A program made the translations under genes and the position numbers. This document shows positions 43,859-52,834 of a stretch of DNA of 64,000 bases, in pieces (within the stretch, counting starts at the first letter, position 1; every line of letters starts with the position of its first letter). Origin of the DNA: DASUFP01 sp036274495 (GTDB taxonomy: Bacteria > Bacteroidota > Bacteroidia > AKYH767-A > OLB10); contig DASUFP010000100.1 in assembly GCA_036274495.1 (NCBI GenBank), positions 26,193 to 90,192 of the forward strand, in the 5' to 3' direction. The notes under the pieces were generated by a model that worked only from the letters and a program-made list of their open reading frames with translations, made no database searches and was not told where the DNA came from.

Positions 43859-44968
43859 CTAAAACCCAATTGTTTGGACGGGAGTAGTTGGTTGTTTCGA
43901 GGCATTCCTGATGGCAATTTGCTGAGCAAGGTTACCTGCAACGGCCATAAAATGGATGGCTGCCGGGTGCTTTTCGTCCAATACAGATGGAATTCCCTCA
44001 TCACCACCCTCACGAATACTTTGAATCAGTGGTATTTGTCCTAAAAAAGGAACACTTAGTTCACTTGCCAGTGACTTGCATCCGTCTTTCCCGAATATGA
44101 AATACTTGTTTTCGGGTAATTCTTCAGGAGTAAACCAGGCCATGTTCTCCACAAGTCCCAAAACAGGTACACGAACACTATCAAGACTAAACATGCCTAT
44201 GCCCTTGCGTGCATCCGCTAGTGCAACCTTTTGGGGAGTGGAAACAACAACAGCACCAGTAACCGGCACTGCCGATACCAATGTCAAATGAATATCGCCT
44301 GTTCCCGGAGGAAGGTCAATCAGCATATAATCCAGTTCACCCCAATCGGCATCAGAAAATAATTGCCTTAGTGCTTTTGACGCCATTGGACCGCGCCAGA
44401 CTATAGCCTGATCAGGATCTACCAAAAATCCTATTGAAAGCATTTTTACCCCAAATTTTTCCAGGGGAACCATATATTGCTTTCCGTCCTTTTCATTTAC
44501 AAAAAGCCGCTCATTTTCAGCACCAAACATAATTGGGAGAGAGGGACCATAAATATCCGCGTCTATTAAGCCTACTTTCGCACCCGTTTTGGCAAGTGCA
44601 ACAGCCATATTCACGGCCACAGTCGATTTGCCTACTCCTCCTTTTCCGGAAGCTATGGCAATAATATTTTTAACGCCAGGAAGTAATTGATTTTCAGCAC
44701 CTCTATGAGTTGTAACAGATGCTGTCATGTTCACTGTAACCTGAGCTGCTTCATCAACAAAATGAACAATAGCATTGATACAAGCTCTTTCGATCAGGGC
44801 TTTTAAAGGGCATGCAGGAGTGGTTAAAACAACTGTAAACGATACATTTTTGCCCTCTATTTCAATGTCACGGATCATGTTCAGGGTTACCAGATCTTTT
44901 TTCAGATCCGGCTCTTCAACATTCCGAAGGGCATCCAGCACCGCCTCACGTGTAATGGTTTGTGTCAT
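43859..44968 (-). CDS. Mrp/NBP35 family Fe-S cluster carrier ATPase
   Basis: This 369-residue protein has an N-terminal MIP18/DUF59 domain (about 1-85, with VEEPDLKKDLVTLNMIRDI) and a C-terminal P-loop ATPase of the Mrp/ApbC type. Its deviant Walker A is ASGKGGVGKSTVAVNMA, followed by IDADIYGPSLPIMFG and DLPPGTGDIHLTL. ApbC/Mrp proteins bind and transfer 4Fe-4S clusters. The MAWFTPEELPENKYFIFG segment replaces the CPxC-containing stretch of some relatives, as I recall for other Bacteroidota. It is upstream of nfu and has its own promoter box. Confidence 0.9.
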   Translation of the reverse strand: MTQTITREAVLDALRNVEEPDLKKDLVTLNMIRDIEIEGKNVSFTVVLTTPACPLKALIERACINAIVHFVDEAAQVTVNMTASVTTHRGAENQLLPGVKNIIAIASGKGGVGKSTVAVNMAVALAKTGAKVGLIDADIYGPSLPIMFGAENERLFVNEKDGKQYMVPLEKFGVKMLSIGFLVDPDQAIVWRGPMASKALRQLFSDADWGELDYMLIDLPPGTGDIHLTLVSAVPVTGAVVVSTPQKVALADARKGIGMFSLDSVRVPVLGLVENMAWFTPEELPENKYFIFGKDGCKSLASELSVPFLGQIPLIQSIREGGDEGIPSVLDEKHPAAIHFMAVAGNLAQQIAIRNASKQPTTPVQTIGF

Positions 44969-45011
44969 TTATTTTGAAAACCCACATTATGGGTATTTGA
45001 TTTCATTGGTG

Positions 45012-45019
45012 CAAAGATA
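45012..45019 (-). promoter_or_regulatory. -7 box of the mrp-like gene
   Basis: On the minus strand this reads TATCTTTG, a full TAnnTTTG match, 43 bases before the ATG at 44968. Confidence 0.5.
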
Positions 45020-45044
45020 GCCATAAAGAGCCGGTTGCGGACCC

Positions 45045-45386
45045 TCATAACTCAATGGAAGGATCCCAGAAAAATTTCCGGAAATCCTGCACGGTATCAT
45101 CAACCACAGTAATACCTTCACTTTCGAGCAGTTCTTGCATCAGCCTGCTTGAACCAAAGTGAAATTTGCCGGTTAACCGGCCTGCTCTGTTAACTACTCT
45201 GTGGGCCGGTACCGGTGTTGATGCAGTGTGAGATGCGTTCATGGCCCATCCGACCATTCTTGAGGATCCGGCACTACCAAGATATCTGGCGATTGCTCCA
45301 TAACTGGTAACACGTCCTCTTGGTATCAGGCCCACAACCTGATAAACTTTTTCGAAAAAGGAAATTGTATCCGACTGGTATTTCAT
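45045..45386 (-). CDS. Alkyltransferase-like (ATL) protein, MGMT fold without the acceptor Cys
   Basis: This 113-residue protein matches the DNA-binding domain of O6-alkylguanine-DNA alkyltransferases: PRGRVTSYGAIARYLG (helix-turn-helix), SSRMVGWAMNAS, and VPAHRVVNRAGRL. In active enzymes the site reads P-C-H-R. Here it is P60-A61-H62-R63, so the alkyl acceptor is Ala. Such ATL proteins bind O6-alkylguanine without repairing it and can pass the lesion to nucleotide excision repair. The PAHR variant has been described in other bacteria. It lies upstream of the mrp-like gene, separated by 76 bases. Confidence 0.85.
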   Translation of the reverse strand: MKYQSDTISFFEKVYQVVGLIPRGRVTSYGAIARYLGSAGSSRMVGWAMNASHTASTPVPAHRVVNRAGRLTGKFHFGSSRLMQELLESEGITVVDDTVQDFRKFFWDPSIEL

Positions 45387-45402
45387 TTAACCGACAGTAA
45401 AG

Positions 45403-45430
45403 AAAAAGGAGGCTTATAGCCCCCTTTTTT
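45403..45430 (-). terminator. Intrinsic terminator of the P-domain/PKD protein gene
   Basis: AAAAAGGAGGC and GCCCCCTTTTTT pair with one mismatch around a 5-base loop. On the minus strand it follows the stop codon at 45453. Confidence 0.8.
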
Positions 45431-45452
45431 ATTCAAAAATAAAAGTGTGATG

Positions 45453-47426
45453 TTACTGGACAATCAATTTTCTGGTTATACTTTGGTTTCCTGATTGAAT
45501 ATTGATCAGGTACAACCCATTGCTCAAACCTGAAATATCAACGCGCGAAGTAAAAGTGTTATGAATATTATTCAACCTGTTGGACAAAACCGTTCTGCCG
45601 GTTATATCAGTAACTGTTACTTGTGCGTTTAATAATTCAATGTTGTTAAAAGTTAATTCAAAATAATCATTTGCCGGATTTGGTTTGATACCAATGTGAG
45701 AAGCCAAATCATTTTCGGCAAAACCTATGGGTGGGCAGGCAACAATTTCAACATCATCAACAAAGAAATTGGATACACCACCGTTCAGAGAATAAGTTCT
45801 TGAGAAAAATGTAAGTGTATGGTTCATGCCGTCGGCATAGGTATCGATATTCACACTTTGTAACGAATATCCGAATTGACCGCATAATGCACTGGAACCA
45901 TCAGTAGAAAAAACAGTGTCCTGATCAATTGCAATTTTGAGAAAGTCATCCGGACCATCGCAAACCACCTGCTCCAGATAAAAATTCAGAGTGGCTGTTC
46001 CAACAGGAATAGTCATTACCTGACTTGCAACTCCTTCTTCAAAAAATCCGGGTGCCGGACCGTTTGCACCGCCAAACCAAGCCCAGAAAGAGCCTGAATG
46101 CGGACCTGTTCCTGATCCTAAGCCACAACTAATATCACAAATAGGGGTATTGAAATTTGTTGAAGAGACTGTCCAGGTGCTTCCTCCGGAAACGTTTTCA
46201 AAACTTCCGTCGGTCACAACATCGGGACATCCCTGCACCGTTACAGGTTGAGAGGTTGAAAATGATCCGCAACTATTGGTAACCGTCAAAGTGACGTTGT
46301 AAATACCCGAAACTGCATAGGTATGCGAAGGGTTTTCGGTTGTTGAGGAATCGCCGTCACCAAAGTCCCATATATAAGTTCCACCGGTCGTTGTTGTATT
46401 GGTGTATGCAACCGTCAATGAGCCCGGAGTAACATTGGCACTGAATGTCACTGTTGGTGTTGTAACCACATTTATGGTTATGGTAGATGAATCGGTACAG
46501 CCACTGATGGTGTTTGAAACCACATAGGTGATGTCGATTGGGCCGTTTAAACCGGAGGGATCAAAATTGTTACCGGTAACGCCCTGTCCGCTGAAGGTAC
46601 CACCTGTGGTTCCTAATATATTTGATGACAGATCGTAGACGCCTGAAGTCTGGCATACTTCATCAGGTGCCATCCATAGTGCTATCGGACCATTGTCAAA
46701 CACTAACGACCAGTTTTGTACCGAACCGGTGTCACCAAGTGCCTGATCAATAACCAACAATTGCCATGTCCCATTCGGATCAATTCCTGTTAAATTAAAT
46801 TTATTGAGATCATCTCCGTCAATTGCAGTCCAGTTGCCGCTGATAGCCGGCGCGTTGTTACACTCGTTTTCCATAGAATTACCTGTACCTCTTCCCACAC
46901 AAACATCCACATTATCACCATTACAGCCGAAACCGGATGCAGGAAATCCCGGGCGATCCATTAATACAACCCCTGTCCCTCCGGGTCCAATGAGGGTTAC
47001 AGTAAGATCGCCGACCCAGGTATGAGTGATATTGAAACATACTCTTTTGAGCTGTACATCGGTTCCCATAGCGGTTCCGGGCACACCTGACACAATTTGA
47101 GAATTGGTTAAACCGGTGGGATCGTTATCCGGAATAAATAATCCCAGATTTGAAAAGGTAACAGGGATTTCGCAAGCACCCGACATCGATTTGGAACAAG
47201 AGGCCGGTTTGGTGGTTCCCGAATAATCAATTTTTATTTCTGAAACGGCATTTGCCTTGGTTATTGTATTTTTAGTTGCTTGAGATTCCGGTGCAACATA
47301 ACCCCGCTTGTATACCGACTTGTCTGTTACTGTTGTTCCGGATGATTGTGCGAAGCAACTGCCGGAAATGAGAGACCCGGTGATAAACAGGTTTAATAAT
47401 ACAAAATACAGAGTAGATTTTTTCAT
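45453..47426 (-). CDS. Secreted multidomain protein: P-domain, PKD domain and T9SS sorting domain
   Basis: This 657-residue protein has a signal peptide (ending SCFAQ). A proprotein-convertase P-domain (about 80-250) starts near PDNDPTGLTNSQI, with HTWVGDLTVTLIGPGG, and ends GTWQLLVIDQALGD. A PKD domain (about 325-400) has YIWDFGDGDSSTTENPSHTY. A beta-sandwich region (about 405-570) starts DGSFENVSGGSTW. The tail is a type A T9SS sorting domain (GIKPNPANDYFELTF, GLYLINIQSGN, RKLIVQ). It has no visible catalytic domain and is likely a surface or released adhesion or binding protein. Two in-frame ATGs lie at 47432 and 47426. I used the second. Confidence 0.85.
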   Translation of the reverse strand: MKKSTLYFVLLNLFITGSLISGSCFAQSSGTTVTDKSVYKRGYVAPESQATKNTITKANAVSEIKIDYSGTTKPASCSKSMSGACEIPVTFSNLGLFIPDNDPTGLTNSQIVSGVPGTAMGTDVQLKRVCFNITHTWVGDLTVTLIGPGGTGVVLMDRPGFPASGFGCNGDNVDVCVGRGTGNSMENECNNAPAISGNWTAIDGDDLNKFNLTGIDPNGTWQLLVIDQALGDTGSVQNWSLVFDNGPIALWMAPDEVCQTSGVYDLSSNILGTTGGTFSGQGVTGNNFDPSGLNGPIDITYVVSNTISGCTDSSTITINVVTTPTVTFSANVTPGSLTVAYTNTTTTGGTYIWDFGDGDSSTTENPSHTYAVSGIYNVTLTVTNSCGSFSTSQPVTVQGCPDVVTDGSFENVSGGSTWTVSSTNFNTPICDISCGLGSGTGPHSGSFWAWFGGANGPAPGFFEEGVASQVMTIPVGTATLNFYLEQVVCDGPDDFLKIAIDQDTVFSTDGSSALCGQFGYSLQSVNIDTYADGMNHTLTFFSRTYSLNGGVSNFFVDDVEIVACPPIGFAENDLASHIGIKPNPANDYFELTFNNIELLNAQVTVTDITGRTVLSNRLNNIHNTFTSRVDISGLSNGLYLINIQSGNQSITRKLIVQ

Positions 47427-47610
47427 AATCATGTTTTCGGTTTATGCTATTAAAGTAAGTAAAAATATTAAATTCTGCAATAAGTGCAAGCCCTTCAGGA
47501 GGCATAGTTGGCAAAATTACTGTTTGTAAACGGTTCAAAATGATTTAATTTGTGGCCTGAAGTTACAAATTGTTGCAAAAACAACCTTTAACCGCTTAGC
47601 AGTCAAATAT

Positions 47611-48591
47611 ATGAGTAAGTTGAAAAAAATTGGCGTCCTTACTTCCGGAGGCGACAGTCCGGGAATGAATGCCTGTATCAGAGCAGTGGTTCGTTCAGCC
47701 GTTTCAAATGATGTGGAGGTAGTTGGTATTTACCGGGGTTTTGAAGGTTTAATTCAAAATGAAATGTCTCCGCTTGATAGCAGGTCAGTAAGCAATATTA
47801 TACAAAGGGGTGGCACAATTCTCAAATCAGCAAGAAGTGCAGCTTTTTTGACTGAACAAGGTCGACAGAAAGCTTCGGAGCATTATAAAAATGCCGGACT
47901 TGAAGGATTGATTGTAATTGGGGGAGATGGTTCGTTCAGGGGCGCTGCTGTTTTTGCAAAAGAATTTGGAACAAAAGTAATAGGTATTCCCGGTACAATT
48001 GACAATGACATTTTCGGTACTGATTTTACACTGGGTTTCGACACGGCGGTGAACAATGCAATTTGGGCAATTGATCGTATACGGGATACCGCGGATAGCC
48101 ATAACAGGTTATTTTTTATAGAAGTGATGGGCCGCGACTCCGGCCAAATTGCACTTTGGTCGGGTATCGCATCGGGAGCCGAAGCAATATTGTTGCCTGA
48201 AAAAACCACTGATATAGACAAATTGCTCAATGAACTTCACGATTGTCGTTCACGAGGCAAAACTTCGATGATTGTTGTAGTTTGTGAGGGAGATGATTCA
48301 GGAGGTGCATTGGCCATTTCAGAAAAAATTAAAGCAAAAACTTCGGCATATGAAATCAGAGTAACGTTACTTGGGCATGTGCAGCGGGGCGGTAACCCTA
48401 CTGTCTTTGACCGGGTTTTAGGAAGCAGGCTCGGCGAGGCAGCCGTTAATGCGATTTGTTCAGGACAATCAGGTCAAATGGTCGGCATTAGAAATCAGCA
48501 AATCGCATTTACCGATTTTCAATCGGCAGTTGCAGGACATGAGCCTTTAAATCCTGAATTATTAAGGTTAACCGGAATTTTATCAACCTGA
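47611..48591 (+). CDS. pfkA: ATP-dependent 6-phosphofructokinase
   Basis: This 326-residue enzyme phosphorylates fructose 6-phosphate in glycolysis. Motifs in order are TSGGDSPGMNACIRAVVR (ATP/start region), VIGGDGSFRG (Gly in the second position after GGD, as in the ATP-dependent type), PGTIDNDIFGTD with the catalytic Asp, and EVMGRDSG. The last part (HVQRGGNPTVFDRVLGSRLG) is the usual fructose-phosphate-binding stretch. It lies 5 bases upstream of a sugar-kinase-type gene in the same direction and they form one operon. Confidence 0.95.
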   Translation: MSKLKKIGVLTSGGDSPGMNACIRAVVRSAVSNDVEVVGIYRGFEGLIQNEMSPLDSRSVSNIIQRGGTILKSARSAAFLTEQGRQKASEHYKNAGLEGLIVIGGDGSFRGAAVFAKEFGTKVIGIPGTIDNDIFGTDFTLGFDTAVNNAIWAIDRIRDTADSHNRLFFIEVMGRDSGQIALWSGIASGAEAILLPEKTTDIDKLLNELHDCRSRGKTSMIVVVCEGDDSGGALAISEKIKAKTSAYEIRVTLLGHVQRGGNPTVFDRVLGSRLGEAAVNAICSGQSGQMVGIRNQQIAFTDFQSAVAGHEPLNPELLRLTGILST

Positions 48592-48596
48592 TCATT

Positions 48597-49457
48597 ATGA
48601 TATTGGTAGCAGACAGCGGGTCAACTAAAACAGATTGGATAGCTCAGTCGGCAGGGCTGGAAACAATCTATCAAACTGTCGGGTTTAACCCCTTTTTTCA
48701 TGATTTTGATTTTGTTTTAAAAGAATTAAAAGCCAGCAGCGATTTAGTTTCTATCCAAAAAGAAATCACACAAGTGTTCTTTTTCGGAGCCGGATGCTCC
48801 AGTCCTGAACGGATTGAGCATATCAAAAAACCATTGGCAGCTTTTTTTTCAAATGCCACCGTTATTGTAGAACATGACATGCTTGGTTGTGCACTTTCAG
48901 TTTGTGAAGGGAAACCGGGGGTGGCATGTATACTTGGCACGGGGTCGAATACATGTTACTTTGACGGTAATGAAATTGCCCATGTGAGACATGGATTGGG
49001 ATATGTTTTAGGGGATGAGGGAAGCGGCAGTTATTTTGGAAAAAAAATACTTACGGCTTATTTGTACCAGATACTTCCCCCCGGGTTGAATGAAGCTTTT
49101 GGTAATTCATATCGCGTGACAAAGGAAATAGCATTACAGCAGGTATACAAAGAAAATCACCCCAATACCTACCTTGCTTCATTTGCTCCCTTTTATTCCG
49201 AATTTAGTAGTCACCCATTTATCATTGAATTGATAAAAAAGGGGTTCAGGGAATTTTATGAAACCAATGTCATGAGTTATGCTGAATCGAAATCTGTTCC
49301 GGTTCATTTTACCGGATCCATTGCCTGGGTGTTTCGTGATATACTGAAAGAAGTATCTGATGAATTTGAAATAAAGATCGGTACCGTTATCAGAAAGCCG
49401 GTGAATGGACTTGCGGCCTATTTTTTTTCCGGAGGTAAAATGCCCGGGGTCAGGTAA
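48597..49457 (+). CDS. BadF/BcrA-type ATPase family kinase, probable N-acetylglucosamine kinase
   Basis: This 286-residue protein has the ASKHA fold: MILVADSGSTKTDW is the first phosphate motif, CILGTGSNTCYFDGNEIA the second, and HGLGYVLGDEGSGSYFG the adenosine region. The overall pattern matches eukaryotic-type N-acetylglucosamine kinases and the related BadF/BadG/BcrA/BcrD ATPase family. Coupling with pfkA (5-base gap) fits a sugar kinase that feeds glycolysis, but the sugar is not certain. Its stop codon lies directly against the coaD stop codon on the opposite strand. Confidence 0.8.
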   Translation: MILVADSGSTKTDWIAQSAGLETIYQTVGFNPFFHDFDFVLKELKASSDLVSIQKEITQVFFFGAGCSSPERIEHIKKPLAAFFSNATVIVEHDMLGCALSVCEGKPGVACILGTGSNTCYFDGNEIAHVRHGLGYVLGDEGSGSYFGKKILTAYLYQILPPGLNEAFGNSYRVTKEIALQQVYKENHPNTYLASFAPFYSEFSSHPFIIELIKKGFREFYETNVMSYAESKSVPVHFTGSIAWVFRDILKEVSDEFEIKIGTVIRKPVNGLAAYFFSGGKMPGVR

Positions 49458-49925
49458 TCATAAATTCTTCTTCACTGCATCAGGAACAAATTGTCGGGCG
49501 TCACCACCGTTTCGGATGATGTCTCTGACAATGCTTGACGACAAGGCTGCAAATCGTAAATCAGAAAGAATGAAAACCGATTCAATGTTTTCAGAAATTG
49601 CGGCGTTCATATGTGCAATAGCTTTTTCAAATTCGAAATCGGCAGAAGTACGAAGCCCCCTGAGAATGTAACCGGCGTTGTTTTTTTTACAAAATTCGAC
49701 CGTTAATCCTTCATATGTTTCAACGTGAATACCGGAATTGCCCTTAAATACCTCTTTTATCCAACCGGTTCGTTTTTCGATTGGGAACATATTGGTTTTT
49801 TGCGAATTGGATCCAACTCCAATAATAATACGATCGAAAATTTGTAACCCCCGGAGAACGATATCCTGGTGACCAAGAGTAAGCGGATCGAATGACCCGG
49901 GGAAAACAGCGATTTTCTCTTTCAT
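49458..49925 (-). CDS. coaD: Phosphopantetheine adenylyltransferase
   Basis: This 155-residue nucleotidyltransferase makes dephospho-CoA from 4'-phosphopantetheine and ATP. It has AVFPGSFDPLTLGHQDIV with the nucleotide-binding T-x-G-H and ISENIESVFILSD, followed by SSSIVRDI. It starts 4 bases inside the rsmD gene and is convergent with the kinase gene with no intervening base. The order DUF3822, rsmD, coaD is one I recall from other Bacteroidota. Confidence 0.95.
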   Translation of the reverse strand: MKEKIAVFPGSFDPLTLGHQDIVLRGLQIFDRIIIGVGSNSQKTNMFPIEKRTGWIKEVFKGNSGIHVETYEGLTVEFCKKNNAGYILRGLRTSADFEFEKAIAHMNAAISENIESVFILSDLRFAALSSSIVRDIIRNGGDARQFVPDAVKKNL

Positions 49926-50479
49926 GGTTCTATGATTTCGGACCCGAAGTTAGCGAAAAAACTAAATGCGACATTACCGTATTTTCTTACTTCTGAAAAT
50001 CCCCTGATTTCAGAATAGGATTCCCTGCTTTGATGTTCAAGAATAAAAATCCCATTTGATTTCAATAGATTTCTTTCACAGATTATTTTCCAAATTGCAT
50101 CCTTATTTGCAGTGTCGAAAGGAGGATCGGCAAAAATGAGATCAAATGTATCAAGGCATTTTTTTAAGTAAAATTGCACTTCTGATCTGATTACATGAAT
50201 ACCTGTTTCTTCCAGCAGATTTACCGTTTTCCTGAGGTGCAAGGTACATTTATCATTTTCGTCAACTGCTGTAATTTCAGTACAGCCTTCAGAAGCCATT
50301 TCAAGGCTGATGCTTCCGGTTCCCGAAAATAAATCAAGGCATTTTAACTCTTCAAATGTATAGCGTCCGCGGAGAATACTAAACAAACCGGTTCTGGCAA
50401 AGTCTGTTGTAGGTCGAACAGGTAATCCTTTAGGCGTTTGTATAATACGCCCCCGGTATTTTCCGCTTATGATACGCAA
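49922..50479 (-). CDS. rsmD: 16S rRNA (guanine966-N2)-methyltransferase RsmD
   Basis: This 185-residue SAM-dependent methyltransferase modifies G966 of 16S rRNA. The N-terminus MRIISGKYRGRII and the catalytic motif DLIFADPPFD (DPPF) are characteristic, with LDLFSGTGSISLEMAS as the SAM site. Translation starts at a TTG (50477-50479), which gives exactly the expected MRIISG start. The gene overlaps the upstream DUF3822 gene by 13 bases and coaD downstream by 4, so the three are translationally coupled. Confidence 0.94.
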   Translation of the reverse strand: MRIISGKYRGRIIQTPKGLPVRPTTDFARTGLFSILRGRYTFEELKCLDLFSGTGSISLEMASEGCTEITAVDENDKCTLHLRKTVNLLEETGIHVIRSEVQFYLKKCLDTFDLIFADPPFDTANKDAIWKIICERNLLKSNGIFILEHQSRESYSEIRGFSEVRKYGNVAFSFFANFGSEIIEP

Positions 50480-51333
50480 AGCACCTGTGTGAATAAGGAG
50501 AAAAAAGTTTGTTCAGGAATTTCCGAAAAAGCATCGCTGTAAGTGAACAAATCCGGCTTTTCCATAAACCCTGTGTCACGGATATACTTATGTGCCAGTT
50601 TGTATGCAGGGTTTTCCGAATTTATTTGTCCTGAAAAACGGAGACAAACAGATTCAGGATTCAATTGGAGCTGTTCGCAGGCAAATAATATAAAGTAAAC
50701 CAATCCTTCAGCATTTTCAAATTTGTAGGTATTGTGAAGCAGCAATTTGTTCCCTCTTGTAACCACAAGTTCAATGTATTCTCTGGTAATGTCAGCCACC
50801 ATCAATTCAACTCCGCTATTTTTATTGAGCGATGTCAGATAGTCAATGAGTGCACTCGAACGGTGATTAATAATAACTCCGGGGAATTTTAAACTTAAAA
50901 CAGAATGAAGCCATTCAGGAATGGCATGTACATTATGTGCATCAATCTGATGAAGTACATCGGCGATTACTGTAGTTTCGGATGCAGTCTGGTTGCTGAA
51001 TGATAAATAATCGGAAGCATTTATTTCCGTAAACAATGGATTTGGAACAAGCGTATTAGATCTGAATGCAGAAAGGCATGCTGCTTTTCTGTATCCTTTA
51101 CCGGAGAGCAGTGTCGATTGTTCTGAAATTTGATTGAAAAGTGAAGCGTTATTACCCTCTTTTTCATTTATTGGATAATATTCAAGTGCCGCAATCATTT
51201 TTTCGGCGTGCTTATACAACAGCGCTGCCACATGATCTTCCCCAACAGAAACCATCAGATCGTATAAAATTGTATCCTCAGGAGAAAATTGAGCATCAGC
51301 CAAAACGGTAACTCCGGAATCATTAGCAGTCAT
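50467..51333 (-). CDS. DUF3822 family protein
   Basis: This 288-residue protein matches the Bacteroidota family DUF3822, which is regularly found beside rsmD and coaD, and the synteny here is the main support. It has an actin-like, two-lobe alpha/beta appearance: TILYDLMVSVGEDHVAALLYK is the first lobe and SGVELMVADITREYIELVVT the second. No catalytic motif is recognisable. The role is unknown. A full -7 box lies 27 bases upstream, so this gene starts the operon. Confidence 0.8.
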   Translation of the reverse strand: MTANDSGVTVLADAQFSPEDTILYDLMVSVGEDHVAALLYKHAEKMIAALEYYPINEKEGNNASLFNQISEQSTLLSGKGYRKAACLSAFRSNTLVPNPLFTEINASDYLSFSNQTASETTVIADVLHQIDAHNVHAIPEWLHSVLSLKFPGVIINHRSSALIDYLTSLNKNSGVELMVADITREYIELVVTRGNKLLLHNTYKFENAEGLVYFILFACEQLQLNPESVCLRFSGQINSENPAYKLAHKYIRDTGFMEKPDLFTYSDAFSEIPEQTFFSLFTQVLCVS

Positions 51334-51360
51334 TGAAATCGTATCTAAAAATCACTTCAT

Positions 51361-51368
51361 CAAAACTA
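51361..51368 (-). promoter_or_regulatory. -7 box of the DUF3822-rsmD-coaD operon
   Basis: On the minus strand this reads TAGTTTTG, a full TAnnTTTG match, 27 bases before the ATG at 51333. Confidence 0.5.
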
Positions 51369-51421
51369 CGACAAATATCTAAATTGCACTCTTTTCCTTG
51401 GTTGCTTAAATTACATTCAAA

Positions 51422-52834
51422 ATGGTTAAACTGGCTGCCGTCGACTATATTGCCTTGATAAACAAGGTTATTGGTTACAGACCTACGGAGGGTCAGGCTG
51501 AGGCCATTCGACGGATCGCGAATTTTCTTGAAAAAAGCGGCACCGGCGATACTTACCTTTTAAAAGGTTATGCGGGAACCGGTAAAACAACTATAATCAG
51601 CGCCCTTGTCCGCGCACTTCCTGAAACCGGTATTAAAACACTGCTCCTGGCTCCAACGGGCAGGGCGGCAAAAGTGGTATCCGGATACAGTGGAAAGCAG
51701 GCTCATACCATTCACCGGCGTATTTACAGAACCAGACTTTTAGAGGGTGGTGGAATGGCTTATGAATTGGCGGGCAATTCGTACAAAAACACTTTGTTAA
51801 TTGTTGACGAAGCTTCTATGATTGCAGAGGGGAATGGCCGTTTTGGGGAAAGAAATTTGTTAAAAGACCTTTTGGATTATGTTAAATCAGGAGAAAACTG
51901 CCGGCTGTTACTCGTAGGAGATACAGCTCAACTTCCACCGGTACATGAGGATGAAAGCCCGGCACTGGATATTAAAAAATTGAGTGGTTTTTATGGGTTG
52001 CGTGCAGGTCATTTTGAATTAACAGAAGTTGTCCGCCAGGAAGAAACCAGCGGCATATTAACCAATGCCACAATTATCAGAGATGCAATCAGGAATAATT
52101 CAAATGCCATTCGTCTTAAAACAGGTCTGTCCGGTTTTGAACGAATCAGTTCTGCCGAATTAGGGGACAAAATGAATGAAGCATTTGGTACAGATACCAC
52201 AGCCGCAATTGTTATTACCCGATCGAATAAGGCTGCAATAAATTATAACCGCCAGATTCGCTTTGGAGGATTATGGTTTACCGAAGAATTAGACGGCGGA
52301 GATTTGTTAATGTGTGCCAAAAACAATTACTTCTGGCTGGATGCATCTTCCTCATTAGGATTTATAGCCAATGGCGATATCCTCAAATTAAAGAGTATCC
52401 GTTCGTTTGAAGAACGTTATGGGTTCAGGTTTGCTGAGGTAACAGCCATGTTTGCTGACTACCCGGAGCATCCGGCATTTGAATTGAAAATAATCATGGA
52501 TAGCCTCTATTCCGAAGGACCTGCCCTTACCCGGGATCAGTCAAATAATTTATACACGTCGTTATCAGGTCAATTACCTGAACAGCTATCGAAAACTGCC
52601 CGCTATGCTGCCTTGGCACAAAACGAATGGTACAACGCTGTACAGGTTAAGTTTGCCTATGCCGTTACCTGCCATAAGGCACAGGGCGGACAATGGGATG
52701 CTGTATTTATTGATGCTGGCAGTTTGATGGCTGAAGGCATCGACAAAAACTATCTGAGATGGCTTTATACCGCAATCACGAGAGCCACAAAAAAAGTTTA
52801 TCTTATAAACTTTGATGACGGGTTATTTGAATAA
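51422..52834 (+). CDS. RecD-like ATP-dependent DNA helicase (superfamily 1B)
   Basis: This 470-residue helicase has Walker A LLKGYAGTGKTTIISAL, the DEAS-type Walker B TLLIVDEASMI, the motif III region LLLVGDTAQLPPV, and a C-terminal UvrD_C_2 part with AVTCHKAQGGQWDAVFID and LYTAITRATKKVYLIN. This is the RecD/TraA/Dda-like branch, and stand-alone copies of this size are frequent in Bacteroidota. It lacks the N-terminal domain of RecD2. Its exact repair or replication role is not fixed. It is convergent with the acyltransferase gene, with no bases between the stops. Confidence 0.88.
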   Translation: MVKLAAVDYIALINKVIGYRPTEGQAEAIRRIANFLEKSGTGDTYLLKGYAGTGKTTIISALVRALPETGIKTLLLAPTGRAAKVVSGYSGKQAHTIHRRIYRTRLLEGGGMAYELAGNSYKNTLLIVDEASMIAEGNGRFGERNLLKDLLDYVKSGENCRLLLVGDTAQLPPVHEDESPALDIKKLSGFYGLRAGHFELTEVVRQEETSGILTNATIIRDAIRNNSNAIRLKTGLSGFERISSAELGDKMNEAFGTDTTAAIVITRSNKAAINYNRQIRFGGLWFTEELDGGDLLMCAKNNYFWLDASSSLGFIANGDILKLKSIRSFEERYGFRFAEVTAMFADYPEHPAFELKIIMDSLYSEGPALTRDQSNNLYTSLSGQLPEQLSKTARYAALAQNEWYNAVQVKFAYAVTCHKAQGGQWDAVFIDAGSLMAEGIDKNYLRWLYTAITRATKKVYLINFDDGLFE

